From CAYRFQ01 sp964423615 (lineage in GTDB: Bacteria > Planctomycetota > Planctomycetia > Gemmatales > Gemmataceae), in NCBI GenBank assembly GCA_964423615.1, contig CAYRFQ010000181.1:1-7880 (forward strand): 7,880 nt of DNA, given 5' to 3'. The notes below the pieces were generated by a model. It saw only the letters and a list, made by a program, of their open reading frames with translations, was not told where the DNA came from and searched no databases. Below, one piece after another: positions 1 through 6,159 of the stretch (position 1 is its first letter; each line of letters opens with the position of its first letter). The position numbers and the translations under genes are program-made.

Positions 1-190
1 AAAACCTCTTCGCATCTGTGCGCCCACGGCTTTACCGAATGGTTACATCTTTATGGACTCCTCAACACTTCAGAATTTGGTCTGGTAGCATTTTGGGGGC
101 ACATGTTGCCCTGACGTTGCAATGGTGTCGATATTTCCCGCCCGGACACTTCAGCACCCGCAGTTACTGTACCTCCTTTCACAAGTTTCG
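1..190. other. Left flank of the IS66 element, no gene recognised
   Basis: No reading frame here resembles a known protein. I looked for the missing N-terminal part of the pRiA4b ORF-3-like gene that lies beyond the other end of the IS and did not find it in any of the three plus frames. A short direct repeat, acacttcag, occurs twice but has no evident meaning. The segment is probably intergenic or the remains of a replaced sequence. Confidence 0.4.
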
Positions 191-200
191 TAACCGTTCA
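191..200 (+). repeat. IS66 left terminal inverted repeat
   Basis: TAACCGTTCA is the exact reverse complement of 1642-1651. Beyond the ten bases the two ends match only sporadically. The base before it is g, so the end could be written GTAACCGTTCA, but the corresponding base at the right end is t rather than c. Confidence 0.75.
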
Positions 201-220
201 CCTGTGATTTTTATGTGCCG

Positions 221-249
221 GTGCCATTGGCCAGTTTGGGGCTTATAAT
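221..249 (+). promoter_or_regulatory. Possible transposase promoter inside the IS
   Basis: A perfect -10 hexamer TATAAT lies at 244-249, with GTGCCA 17 bases upstream at 221-226 as a weak -35 (4 of 6 to TTGACA). Transcription would then start at about 256, essentially at the A of the transposase ATG at 257. The message would be leaderless, which fits the absence of a convincing Shine-Dalgarno sequence. Confidence 0.35.
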
Positions 250-256
250 CGCTCTC

Positions 257-1644
257 ATGTCAGACTCATCGTGTCCGCGATGTGCGGAACTTCAACAACC
301 CATCGAACAACTCCAAGCCCAAGTCCGTGACTTGTCGGCCCGGTTCAACGTCCATGGCGGCAACTCCTCGTTGCCGCCTTCGGCTAACCCTCCTTCGGCA
401 CCGAAGCCGACGAAGAAGAAAAAATCCAAACGCAAACAAGGCGGACAACCCGGACATCCGCCGAAGCTCAAGCAACTCTTGCCCAAAGACCAAGTCACCA
501 ACTTCGAACCTATTGTCCCGACTCACTGCCTGAAGTGTCAAACGCCATTGCCCGAGTCTGGCCAACCTCAGGACCCCGAGCCCAAACGCTTCCAAGTCTT
601 CGAACTACCGCCGATTGTGTTGGAAGTGACCGAATACCAAGCCCACACCCGAGAGTGCCCGTGTTGCCAACACCTCAACGAAGCGACAATCCCAGCCGAT
701 GTCCGCGAACACTCTGTTGGCCCTCGATTGACAGCCACACTCTCGTACTTGGCTGGCTGTCACGGAGTTTCCAAACGGGGCGTCGAAGAGATCGACGTTA
801 ATGTGATCGGGGCGCGTATCTCTTTGGGCACCGTCTCGAATCTCGAAGGGCGAACGAGCCAGGCCCTCGCCCAAGCCCACGCGGAAGTCCAAAAGGCTGT
901 TCAAGACGCCGATGTCAAGCACGCCGACGAGACGAGTTGGAAAGTGCGTGGCAAGTTGTGTTGGCTTTTGGGTCGCGGCCACAACCAGTTGCGTTGCGTT
1001 CTCATCGACATGACCCGAAGTGCGGCTGGCTTGGCGGCCATCTTGGGCCAGGAGATTCACGGCCTTGTCCACTGTGATCGGTATTCGGTCTACCACAAAA
1101 TCCCAGCGCACCAACGCCAGGTGTGTTGGGCTCATCGGAAAAGAGATTTCCGAAAGATCGCCGAATCGGGCTCCCCTGGCGAGCGGATCGGCCAAAGGAG
1201 CTGCGTTTGGTCAAAGAGGTCTTTGCCGCGTGGCATCAGTTCCGAGAAGGAAAAGTCACGGGGGAACAACTCAAAGCGTTGATGGTCCCTTTGGAGAGGC
1301 GCATGAGCAATCTATGGATCGAAAGGGCGTACGTGGAAGAGCCGCGCGTAGCTGGTTTTTGCGAGAACGTCTTGGGGCTGGAAGAGAGCCTTTGGAAGTT
1401 CTTGGAGATCGAGGGCGTAGAGCCGACGAACAACTTCGTGGAGCGTTTGGTTCGTCGGGCCGTAGTTTGGCGCAAACGCAGTTTCGGTTGCACGAGCGAG
1501 CGGGGCTGCCGTTTCGTTGAACGTATCTTGACAGTGGTGCCAACATGCCGTTTGCAAAAACGCTCTGTGTTGGAATACTTGCGTGATGCGATTCTCGCTG
1601 CTCGAGAGGGCCGACCATGTCCCAAATTACTTCCTCAGACTTGA
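257..1644 (+). pseudogene. IS66-family transposase, frameshifted
   Basis: This is the DDE transposase of the IS66 element. The N-terminal part (257 to about 1190) has a leucine-rich coiled helix, then a Ser/Pro/Lys-rich linker ending in KRKQGGQPGHP, a zinc-finger-like pair (CLKC and CPCC), and the catalytic region with the first Asp in HADETSW and the second in GLVHCDRYSVYH. Near 1185-1200 the frame changes. The rest (RPKELRLVKEVFAAWHQF onward) continues one frame back and carries the third acidic residue in EPTNNFVERLVRRAV, then the SERGCRFVERILTV motif and the C-terminus. The move from frame 2 to frame 1 equals one lost base. No slippery heptamer is seen, so this is mutation rather than programmed frameshifting. 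The stop TGA at 1642-1644 forms the first bases of the right inverted repeat. The ATG at 257 is chosen because MSDSSCPRCAELQQ matches the family start. Confidence 0.92.
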
Positions 1645-1651
1645 ACGGTTA
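1642..1651 (+). repeat. IS66 right terminal inverted repeat
   Basis: TGAACGGTTA is the exact reverse complement of 191-200 and overlaps the transposase stop codon. Immediately outside it, recognisable coding sequence of the pRiA4b ORF-3-like gene begins at 1652, so this marks the insertion or rearrangement junction. Confidence 0.75.
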
Positions 1652-2134
1652 TGTACACTGGACGAGCTTCATGCGCTCATACAGATAACGATGGGTTGGG
1701 GATTTGACCATCTCTATCGGTTCAACATGAGCGGGGTGGAATTTGTCGGACCAGATATGATTGACGACGGCGAGATAGAGGACGCCACCCTCTTGAGGTT
1801 GAGTGATGTCGTCCCTCTTTCGAACCGCCGACCTCGGTTCACCTACGAGTATGACTTCGGGGACGGATGGGTTCATCAACTCATCGTGGAAGAGCGATTC
1901 CAGCCCACATAAGAGACGACGTTTCCTGTTTGCACTGCAGGCGAAAGGGCGTGTCCACCAGAAGATTGTGGTGGGCCTTGGGGGTATTCGGACTTTGTAG
2001 AAACGTTAATGAACCCCGACAATCGAAGGCACGAAGAAATCCTGGAATGGGTGGGTGGCGAGTTCGACCCCGAAAAATTCGATCTGCAAGCAGTGAACAA
2101 GGAACTTCGAGGTCTTCGGAAACGCCTGCATTAA
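1652..2134 (+). pseudogene. Plasmid pRiA4b ORF-3-like protein, 5'-truncated with an in-frame stop
   Basis: The translated segment from the IS junction reads CTLDELHALIQITMGW, then HLYRF, the family hallmark YEYDFGDGWVHQLIVEE, and after a stop ACPPEDCGGPWGYSDF, EEILEWVGGEFDPEKFDLQ and a normal C-terminus ending GLRKRLH at 2134. These are the successive conserved blocks of the pRiA4b ORF-3-like family, whose molecular role is unknown. Two lesions are visible. The usual N-terminal strand (about 20-30 residues with the xPPIWRR-type motif) is absent, because the IS66 right end lies just before CTLDELH. A TAA at 1910-1912 also interrupts an otherwise continuous frame between FQPT and ETTFPVC; the frame is the same on both sides, so this is a nonsense change, not a frameshift. 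An open start at 1583 exists only inside the IS and has no ribosome binding site. The gene is dead as it stands. Confidence 0.88.
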
Positions 2135-2243
2135 CCACTGGATGCCGATAATCCGCAGTTGCCAAGGTAAGTTGAAAACCCGATTCCCGGAGAAACAAAA
2201 CATGGAAAGGAGAGATGCGATATGGTCACAAAAAGGAGCCACG

Positions 2244-2540
2244 ATGAGCGACAAGTCGGCTCGGCAGGAATTCGGGTTGACTCAGGAGGAGATCATCGCA
2301 GCGATCCGTGCGGGCAAGTTGCAATTTCGTGAAAGCAACATGCACGGCAATCCCTGGTATCGGTTACTACGCCACGAAGTCGAATCTCTTGTCCAAGAGA
2401 AAAGCGGAGCGGACCACCTACACAGGAAGAAACTGGAAAAGGAGTTGGCCGACCTCAACAAAGAAGTGAGGAAACTGACCACTCGGTTGAAAGCCATTGA
2501 ACGCCGAAAGGTTGAGTTGCGGAAGGAGCTTGACGGCTAA
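2244..2540 (+). CDS. Small excisionase/MerR-like DNA-binding protein with C-terminal coiled coil
   Basis: A 98-residue protein. Residues 12-50 (LTQEEIIAAIRAGKLQF, then NPWYRLLRHEVESLVQE) have the layout of an excisionase/MerR-type winged helix: a helix-turn-helix followed by a wing and a final helix, like the helix-turn-helix proteins that read a site and end in a YRIxRxDLxxxL-type block. Residues 60-97 are rich in Lys, Glu and Leu with heptad spacing (KKLEKELADLNKEVRKLTTR), a likely dimerising coiled coil. The start at 2244 is preferred because AGGAG sits five to six bases upstream; an in-frame ATG at 2202 lacks this. It converges with the integrase-like gene downstream (stops 71 bases apart). 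The DNA-binding role is inferred from pattern only. Similar small proteins, I believe, occur in planctomycetes and archaea as uncharacterised genes. Confidence 0.72.
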   Translation: MSDKSARQEFGLTQEEIIAAIRAGKLQFRESNMHGNPWYRLLRHEVESLVQEKSGADHLHRKKLEKELADLNKEVRKLTTRLKAIERRKVELRKELDG

Positions 2541-2611
2541 CTTTGCACAACAGACACCAAGCAGGAATTGACGAACTTGACCACACATTGATCGTTGATA
2601 GCTTATTCGAT

Positions 2612-3289
2612 TCAGGGAGTCACTTTCCACACTTCCAGAAAACGCCATCCTTTCTTTGTTTTGACAACTACCCCACTGATGTCCCACATGATCTGACAAA
2701 GATTCGTCACTTCCTTCGAAACGGGGATCGGTCCGATCTCTTTGCTGTCCATCGTCACTGGTTCCAGCCAAAGTTTTCCCGGTTCGATCTTCTTGATCCA
2801 GAAACGATCCTCGATTTCTTCCGTGAAGTCATCAGGGGAGGTTTCGTCAACAAAGGACTCCAGCAAAGCAAGAACGTCTTGGGCAGCGGGTAAGTCCTTG
2901 GACGCTTCTTTCGCCCGTTCCTGAGCATAAGCAATATCTTCGACATGGCCTTTGTCGGCCAGCCATTTGGCCAATTTCTTCGTTACCGTTCCGGCAGCTT
3001 GCATGGTTTCTTTGCCACACATGACCTTGTTCGGCATAAAGTAACCCAGGAACTCGGAATAGCCACCGAGCATGTCCTGGGAGCCGAACGTATCACAATA
3101 GGTCTGACCTTTTTCCGTCAGTTTATCGTATTCGTCTTGGTCATGGCCGGGCCAGTACGACTCCAAGTAACTTCTGAAAAGATCGATAATGGATTCGTAT
3201 TTGCGAAATGTCTTGGCGCTGAGTCGGGCTTCTTGGTCGGCCAGAAACTCGGCGAAGATTTGCGAGATCGTTTTGTCACTTGCGGTCAT
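2612..3289 (-). CDS. Solo integrase N-terminal (SAM-like core-binding) domain protein
   Basis: A 225-residue protein. Residues 7-45 (TISQIFAEFLADQEARLSAK, then TFRKYESIIDLFRSYLESY) look like the core-binding, SAM-like helical domain at the N-terminus of tyrosine recombinases. The helical part continues to about residue 125 (FLGYFMPNKVM, AAGTVTKKLAKWLADKGH). There is no catalytic domain: no Arg...HxxR...Tyr constellation is visible. Instead, after an acidic linker (about 145-160), residues 162-225 form a short, probably beta-rich tail (DRFWIKKIEPGKLWLEPVT). The protein could bind DNA without cutting it. The ATG at 3289 is supported by AAGGAG about ten bases upstream. It ends 71 bases from the convergent excisionase-like gene, so the two may belong to one module, but this is inference. 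It is not an integrase truncated by damage at its end, because the tail is long and reads cleanly to the stop. Confidence 0.72.
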   Translation of the reverse strand: MTASDKTISQIFAEFLADQEARLSAKTFRKYESIIDLFRSYLESYWPGHDQDEYDKLTEKGQTYCDTFGSQDMLGGYSEFLGYFMPNKVMCGKETMQAAGTVTKKLAKWLADKGHVEDIAYAQERAKEASKDLPAAQDVLALLESFVDETSPDDFTEEIEDRFWIKKIEPGKLWLEPVTMDSKEIGPIPVSKEVTNLCQIMWDISGVVVKTKKGWRFLEVWKVTP

Positions 3290-3642
3290 CGAGAGGTCTC
3301 TCCTTGTCTGTCATTCGTCTCTTCTCTTCATTCGTCTCATCGCACACCGCTGTCGCACCGACATCTCGTTAGACTCCCTCCGCCATCGACATGTTGCGTG
3401 ATGGATTCTCGAAAGAACCGGTGGAAGCGTCCACTGTCGTGGTTGCCACACAAAGGAAACAAATCGGGGGCGCTATCCATCATTATCCCAAATGCGAGAG
3501 TTCTCTAACAAACAGAATTTGTTCGACAGCACCAACACTGTTTGGCGAGAGTAAATGTTGTGGCTGTTGCTGAGCACAAGTTCACAACCTCGCCCAATCC
3601 TGTCACATGTCCACCCATTAATGAAATCAGGAAGGGGACATT
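3290..3642. other. Divergent intergenic region, no gene seen
   Basis: This 353-base gap separates the minus-strand integrase-like gene from the plus-strand RecB-like remnant, so it should hold promoters for both. I see no good paired -35/-10 boxes. Short open frames exist on both strands (for example 3391-3573, Cys-rich at its end), but none has a ribosome binding site or family resemblance. The only ordered structure is the tandem 11-bp repeat at 3311-3338. Confidence 0.5.
3311..3338. repeat. Two 11-bp direct repeats upstream of the integrase-like gene
   Basis: TCATTCGTCTC occurs at 3311-3321 and again at 3328-3338, a start-to-start distance of 17 bases, 22 bases or more upstream of the minus-strand start at 3289. 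Read on that gene's strand the unit is GAGACGAATGA. Such spacing would suit a repeated protein-binding site, but two copies in a pyrimidine-rich strand can also be chance. Confidence 0.4.
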
Positions 3643-4271
3643 ATGGCGACGAAAACCACGAAGGACATCCTGGAAAGTTTCCTGAACTGCAAATTTAAGG
3701 CGCATCTGAAACTTACTGGACAAGAGGGAATCAAATCCGATTACGAAAAGATGCTTCTCGAAATGCGGGACGAAGTCCGGTGCAAGGCGATTGCGAAGGT
3801 TCTTGCCAAACACCCAGAGGAAGATGTGCTGAGGGACGTTTCATTATCCACCTCGGTTTTGGAGAAAAGGGCGTCCTCCATTCTGGATGCTACCTTGGAG
3901 GATGATCCGTTTTGCCTTCGATTTGATGGTCTGAAGAAAGTCGAGGGGTTTCAAAGTTGGGGGACTTCCACTACATTCCCATGATGTTTCACGAAGGAGA
4001 GAAAGTTCGAGAAGAACAGAGGTTTCTCCTGGAACTGTATGGTTTGTTCCTCTCAAGGATGCAAGGGAAGTCACCCAAAACGGGGATAATCTGGTATAGC
4101 CATGATCCCAAAGGCACAAGGGTTCTCATGAATCGAGACGTGAGGTAGGTCGAGAAGTTTCATTCGGGCTTTGAAGCAGATAGCCAGGGGCGAATCCGAA
4201 AACAAGTTGGTTCTAAATGACCACTGTCATGTTTGCGAGTTCAGAAGCCAATGTCACGACCAAACTGTGAA
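3643..4271 (+). pseudogene. RecB-like nuclease (TM0106-type) remnant, frameshifted and 3'-truncated
   Basis: The N-terminal third of a RecB-like putative nuclease. A good start (AGGAAGGGG five bases before the ATG) opens KTTKDILESFLNCKFKAHL, then DYEKMLLEMRDEVRCKAI, ILDATLEDDPFCLRFDGLKK. One base is lost near 3945-3951. The sequence resumes one frame back as LGDFHYIPMMFHEGEKVREE and LLELYGLFLSRMQG to VLMNRDVR, meets TAG at 4146-4148, and shifts again near 4155-4162 to RALKQIARGES and LVLNDHCHVCEFRSQCHDQ. The FDGL, HEGEK and QRFLLELYG blocks fit a PD-(D/E)XK nuclease core. C16 with the CHVCEFRSQC triad resembles the iron-sulphur cysteines of Cas4/AddB-type nucleases. Homology fades after QTVKEYN at about 4271, and the remaining roughly two thirds (an RNase H-like part in the family as I know it) is missing, replaced by the next gene. 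Confidence 0.72.
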
Positions 4272-4279
4272 GGAGTATA

Positions 4280-4963
4280 ATGTCACACAAACACGAATCC
4301 TTAAAACTCGGCAAAGGCTCTGCCTTCGTCAAAACGAAACTCAAACGCCTCCCCCAAGAGCAAGAAACCTGGGAAGCCGACTTCCGGGCGCTCCCGAAAC
4401 CTCCAATGCAATCCGCTACACACTATCTCGGCATGGTCGTGACGCAAACCGATGGCTTTCTCCTGGCCGATGCGCAGATTGTCAGCTCCCCATCAGTCAA
4501 CGATCTCGCCACGATCCTGGCCCACGCCATGCGGCGTCCGATGGAAGGTGCGGCGCATCGCCCCACAAAACTACTTTTGCGGGGGCATCACCAGTGGAGA
4601 GAGCTTTTCCCACACCTGGAAGAACTTCGAATCGAAGTTTCGGTTGAGCGCGAACTTCCAACGATTGAACAAACCTATTCGGAATATCTTGAAACACTAA
4701 GAAAAGAAAGGCGAACCGGGATGGTCAAACCAACTGATGAGCAAAGCAAGGTCGAACAGATGTTTCCAGCCATTGCTCAATGGGTGAAAGATGGCCACAT
4801 CGAGATCGGCGATCAGGAGGGGTTTGGGTTCATTGTCCGTGCTATCGACTACGGTGGACAGATATTTGAGGACGATAAATCCGAAACGCTGACGGAGGCT
4901 TTGTTGTCTTTGGAAGCTGGGTTGAGGAAGTGGTTCGAGGAGCAGGGAGAACCGATTGATTGA
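4280..4963 (+). CDS. DUF6930-like protein of unknown function
   Basis: An intact 227-residue soluble protein with no signal peptide or membrane segment. Recognisable blocks are HYLGMVVTQTDGFLLADAQI and SVNDLATILAHAMRRPMEG near the N-terminus, a KLLLRGHHQWRELFPHLEEL segment that looks like a beta strand plus helix, and a C-terminal GHIEIGDQEGFGFIVRAIDY followed by an acidic, helix-forming tail. This resembles DUF6930-type proteins, for which I know no biochemical function; I call the family with moderate confidence. The ATG at 4280 has AAGGAG six to seven bases upstream. That ribosome binding site coincides with the K-E codons of the upstream RecB-like remnant, so the gene appears to have been joined directly to the remnant. 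It is the only undamaged plus-strand gene between the IS-side wreckage and the decayed phosphoesterase. Confidence 0.85.
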   Translation: MSHKHESLKLGKGSAFVKTKLKRLPQEQETWEADFRALPKPPMQSATHYLGMVVTQTDGFLLADAQIVSSPSVNDLATILAHAMRRPMEGAAHRPTKLLLRGHHQWRELFPHLEELRIEVSVERELPTIEQTYSEYLETLRKERRTGMVKPTDEQSKVEQMFPAIAQWVKDGHIEIGDQEGFGFIVRAIDYGGQIFEDDKSETLTEALLSLEAGLRKWFEEQGEPID

Positions 4964-5070
4964 GAGCCTTCTTTCTAGGGAAGCATGGGCTCGTTGTTGG
5001 ATCGGATTGCCCTTTCCGCACCAGAGAAAACGGGAGTTTGTCAGACCTATTCCACCAAAAAGAAATCACA

Positions 5071-5543
5071 ATGAAACTCGGACTCATCACGACATCCACG
5101 AACAGGTTGAATACCTGAGAGGGGTTCTCGACCGTTTCTCTACCGAAGACGTCGATCCAATCATCGTTATCGGCGACTTGTTTGAGATGGGCAAGAGGAT
5201 CGAAGCAACGTGTCGGGTCCTTACAGGAGCCAATGCAATCGGCGTCTGGGACAACCATGATTATGGTCTCTGCGTGGTACCGAACGATGAATTGCGGAGC
5301 CGATATGGCGACTTGGTGATCGACTTCATGACCTCACTCCGGCCTAGACTCGACTTTGCCGATTGGCATTTCACTCATGTCTACGCACTCGCAGCCAATA
5401 ACAGATGGGTGCTAGCAGGAGGCCGTAACGGAAAGGCATTCGCCTTCGACCGCCTCGAAACAGGACAGCCCACGGCACTCCTTAATACTACAGCGCGAGG
5501 TCTTGCCTTGTGGGACTCCTCGATTCCTACAAAGAAATTGTAG
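5071..5543 (+). pseudogene. Calcineurin-like metallophosphoesterase, frameshifted and motif-depleted
   Basis: The opening ATG AAA CTC GGA CTC ATC ACG gives MKLGLIT, then one G is missing at about 5091. The next frame gives DIHEQVEYLRGVL, the D-x-H metal-binding motif. VIGDLFEMGKR supplies the GD motif and GVWDNHDYGL the (G)NHD motif. FADWHFTHVYAL could be the region before the next metal-binding His. From there the sequence is decayed: the expected GHxH motif should follow NNRWVLAG but reads GGRNGKAFAF, and the spacing from FTHV to it is far shorter than in intact relatives, which suggests an internal deletion. The frame ends at the TAG at 5541-5543. The frame starting GLLDSYKEIVESL near 5513 may be the displaced original C-terminus. 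The likely ancestral role is a metal-dependent phosphatase or nuclease of unknown substrate. Confidence 0.72.
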
Positions 5544-5566
5544 AGTCTCTTTCCAGGAGTAGCCCG

Positions 5567-5836
5567 ATGACAGTCGAAGAAATCAAATAACTGGACCCGA
5601 AACTCGATCGTTTCCTGGACCAATTCCTTGCTTGTTTTCGTTTGTGGTTAGAGCGTCTGCGTTGCCATTGTCTGATCGAATACACGAGTTGGATGATCGA
5701 GAATTATCAACGCCGCAACGCGGTTGCCACTCAATCGCGTCTGAGACGCAATTGTGGGCTGCCTTCTTCCACCCACAAAACCAAGAAACGAAGAACGAAA
5801 AAGAAGAAAAAACGATCTCAAAATAGTTCCCTATAG
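5567..5836 (+). pseudogene. Broken small gene, perhaps a transposase N-terminal remnant
   Basis: AGGAG seven bases before the ATG at 5567 gives a well-formed start, MTVEEIK, but codon 8 is TAA. Read through, it continues LDPKLDRFLDQFLACF, a pattern that reminds me of the first helix of IS701/IS4-like transposases (LDxxLxxFLxxFxxCF). The expected next block (an LSDLPRKSVEPIA-like run) is not found cleanly; an out-of-frame LSTPQRGCHSIA near 5704 is a doubtful relic. The frame ends with a strongly Lys/Arg-rich tail (KTKKRRTKKKKKRSQ) in a purine-rich stretch, which may simply be low complexity. The family guess is weak; the broken start with a good ribosome binding site is the solid observation. 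Confidence 0.28.
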
Positions 5837-5887
5837 CGCTGTAGTACTAAGGAAACAAGTGAAAACGGCCAAGGAGGGTTTTCGAGG

Positions 5888-5923
5888 AAGTCCTCGACGT
5901 CATTGTCGGGGACTTCTTTTTTT
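5888..5923 (+). terminator. Rho-independent terminator
   Basis: AAGTCCTCGAC (5888-5898) pairs with GTCGGGGACTT (5905-5915) over 11 bp with one G-T wobble and a 6-base loop, followed by C and seven Ts (5917-5923). It closes the plus-strand region of decayed genes and protects against read-through into the minus-strand tRNA and tatA genes. The left arm can also pair with the preceding CGAGG (5883-5887), see findings. Confidence 0.87.
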
Positions 5924-5986
5924 CCGGTCCAGAATCAGGTACAGAATTTTTAGACTTCTGGACACCAATTCGTCTCAGAAATGAAG

Positions 5987-6017
5987 TTGTAAGTTGTTGC
6001 TTTATTTCAACTTACAA
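5987..6017 (-). terminator. Perfect 10-bp hairpin directly downstream of tRNA-Val
   Basis: TTGTAAGTTG (5987-5996) and CAACTTACAA (6008-6017) are exact reverse complements with an 11-base AT-rich loop. On the minus strand the hairpin begins two bases after the tRNA 3' end. The sequence after it is CTTCATTTCTG, which is only moderately T-rich, so it may be a weak terminator or a barrier that sets the 3' end for tRNA processing. Confidence 0.5.
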
Positions 6018-6018
6018 A

Positions 6019-6091
<73 letters not shown>

Positions 6092-6159
6092 AAGGTTTTA
6101 AGGTTCCAGGAGGAAAGTCTGTCGGAGAGACAGTTGTTCTCAGGGAAAGGTTCGGGTGT

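Larger units (their letters stand above)
191..1651 (+). mobile_element. IS66-family insertion sequence with a broken transposase
   Basis: A 1461-bp unit is bounded by the perfect 10-bp inverted ends TAACCGTTCA (191-200) and TGAACGGTTA (1642-1651) and holds one IS66-type transposase reading frame that fills almost the whole element. The length suits the single-gene IS66 branch (transposase only, no visible tnpA/tnpB accessory frames). IS66 elements normally make 8-bp target duplications. The eight bases outside each end (aagtttcg on the left, tgtacact on the right, with neighbouring phases also tried) do not match, so the copy has probably lost one original flank by deletion or recombination. 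The element is dead because the transposase is frameshifted, unless it is served in trans. Confidence 0.8.

Noticed and set aside
37..47. A second IS66-like end, cgaatggttac, left of the element
   Set aside because: It matches the local IS end at only 9 of 11 positions and no transposase sequence adjoins it. This is expected often by chance.
62..157. Short Cys-containing peptide on the minus strand (31 codons from a GTG)
   Set aside because: The AAGGAGG upstream is about 14 bases from the GTG, too far, and no family resemblance is seen.
605..1195. Long minus-strand open frame inside the transposase region
   Set aside because: It is a shadow of the conserved IS66 coding sequence on the other strand.
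1185..1200. Programmed -1 frameshift in the IS66 transposase
   Set aside because: No X-XXY-YYZ or A-rich slippery heptamer is seen at the junction, and single-gene IS66 transposases are normally read in one frame. A lost base explains it better.
2945..3508. Long plus-strand open frame opposite the integrase-like gene
   Set aside because: It is antisense to a gene with a good start, domain pattern and ribosome binding site. Its own sequence looks like no protein.
3391..3573. 60-codon plus-strand frame ending in a Cys-rich run
   Set aside because: It has no ribosome binding site and no family resemblance. The Cys cluster comes from a TGT/TGC-rich stretch.
6119..6133. Terminator between tatA and tRNA-Val
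   Set aside because: The CTGTC/GACAG stem is only 5 bp and is not followed by a T-run on the minus strand.
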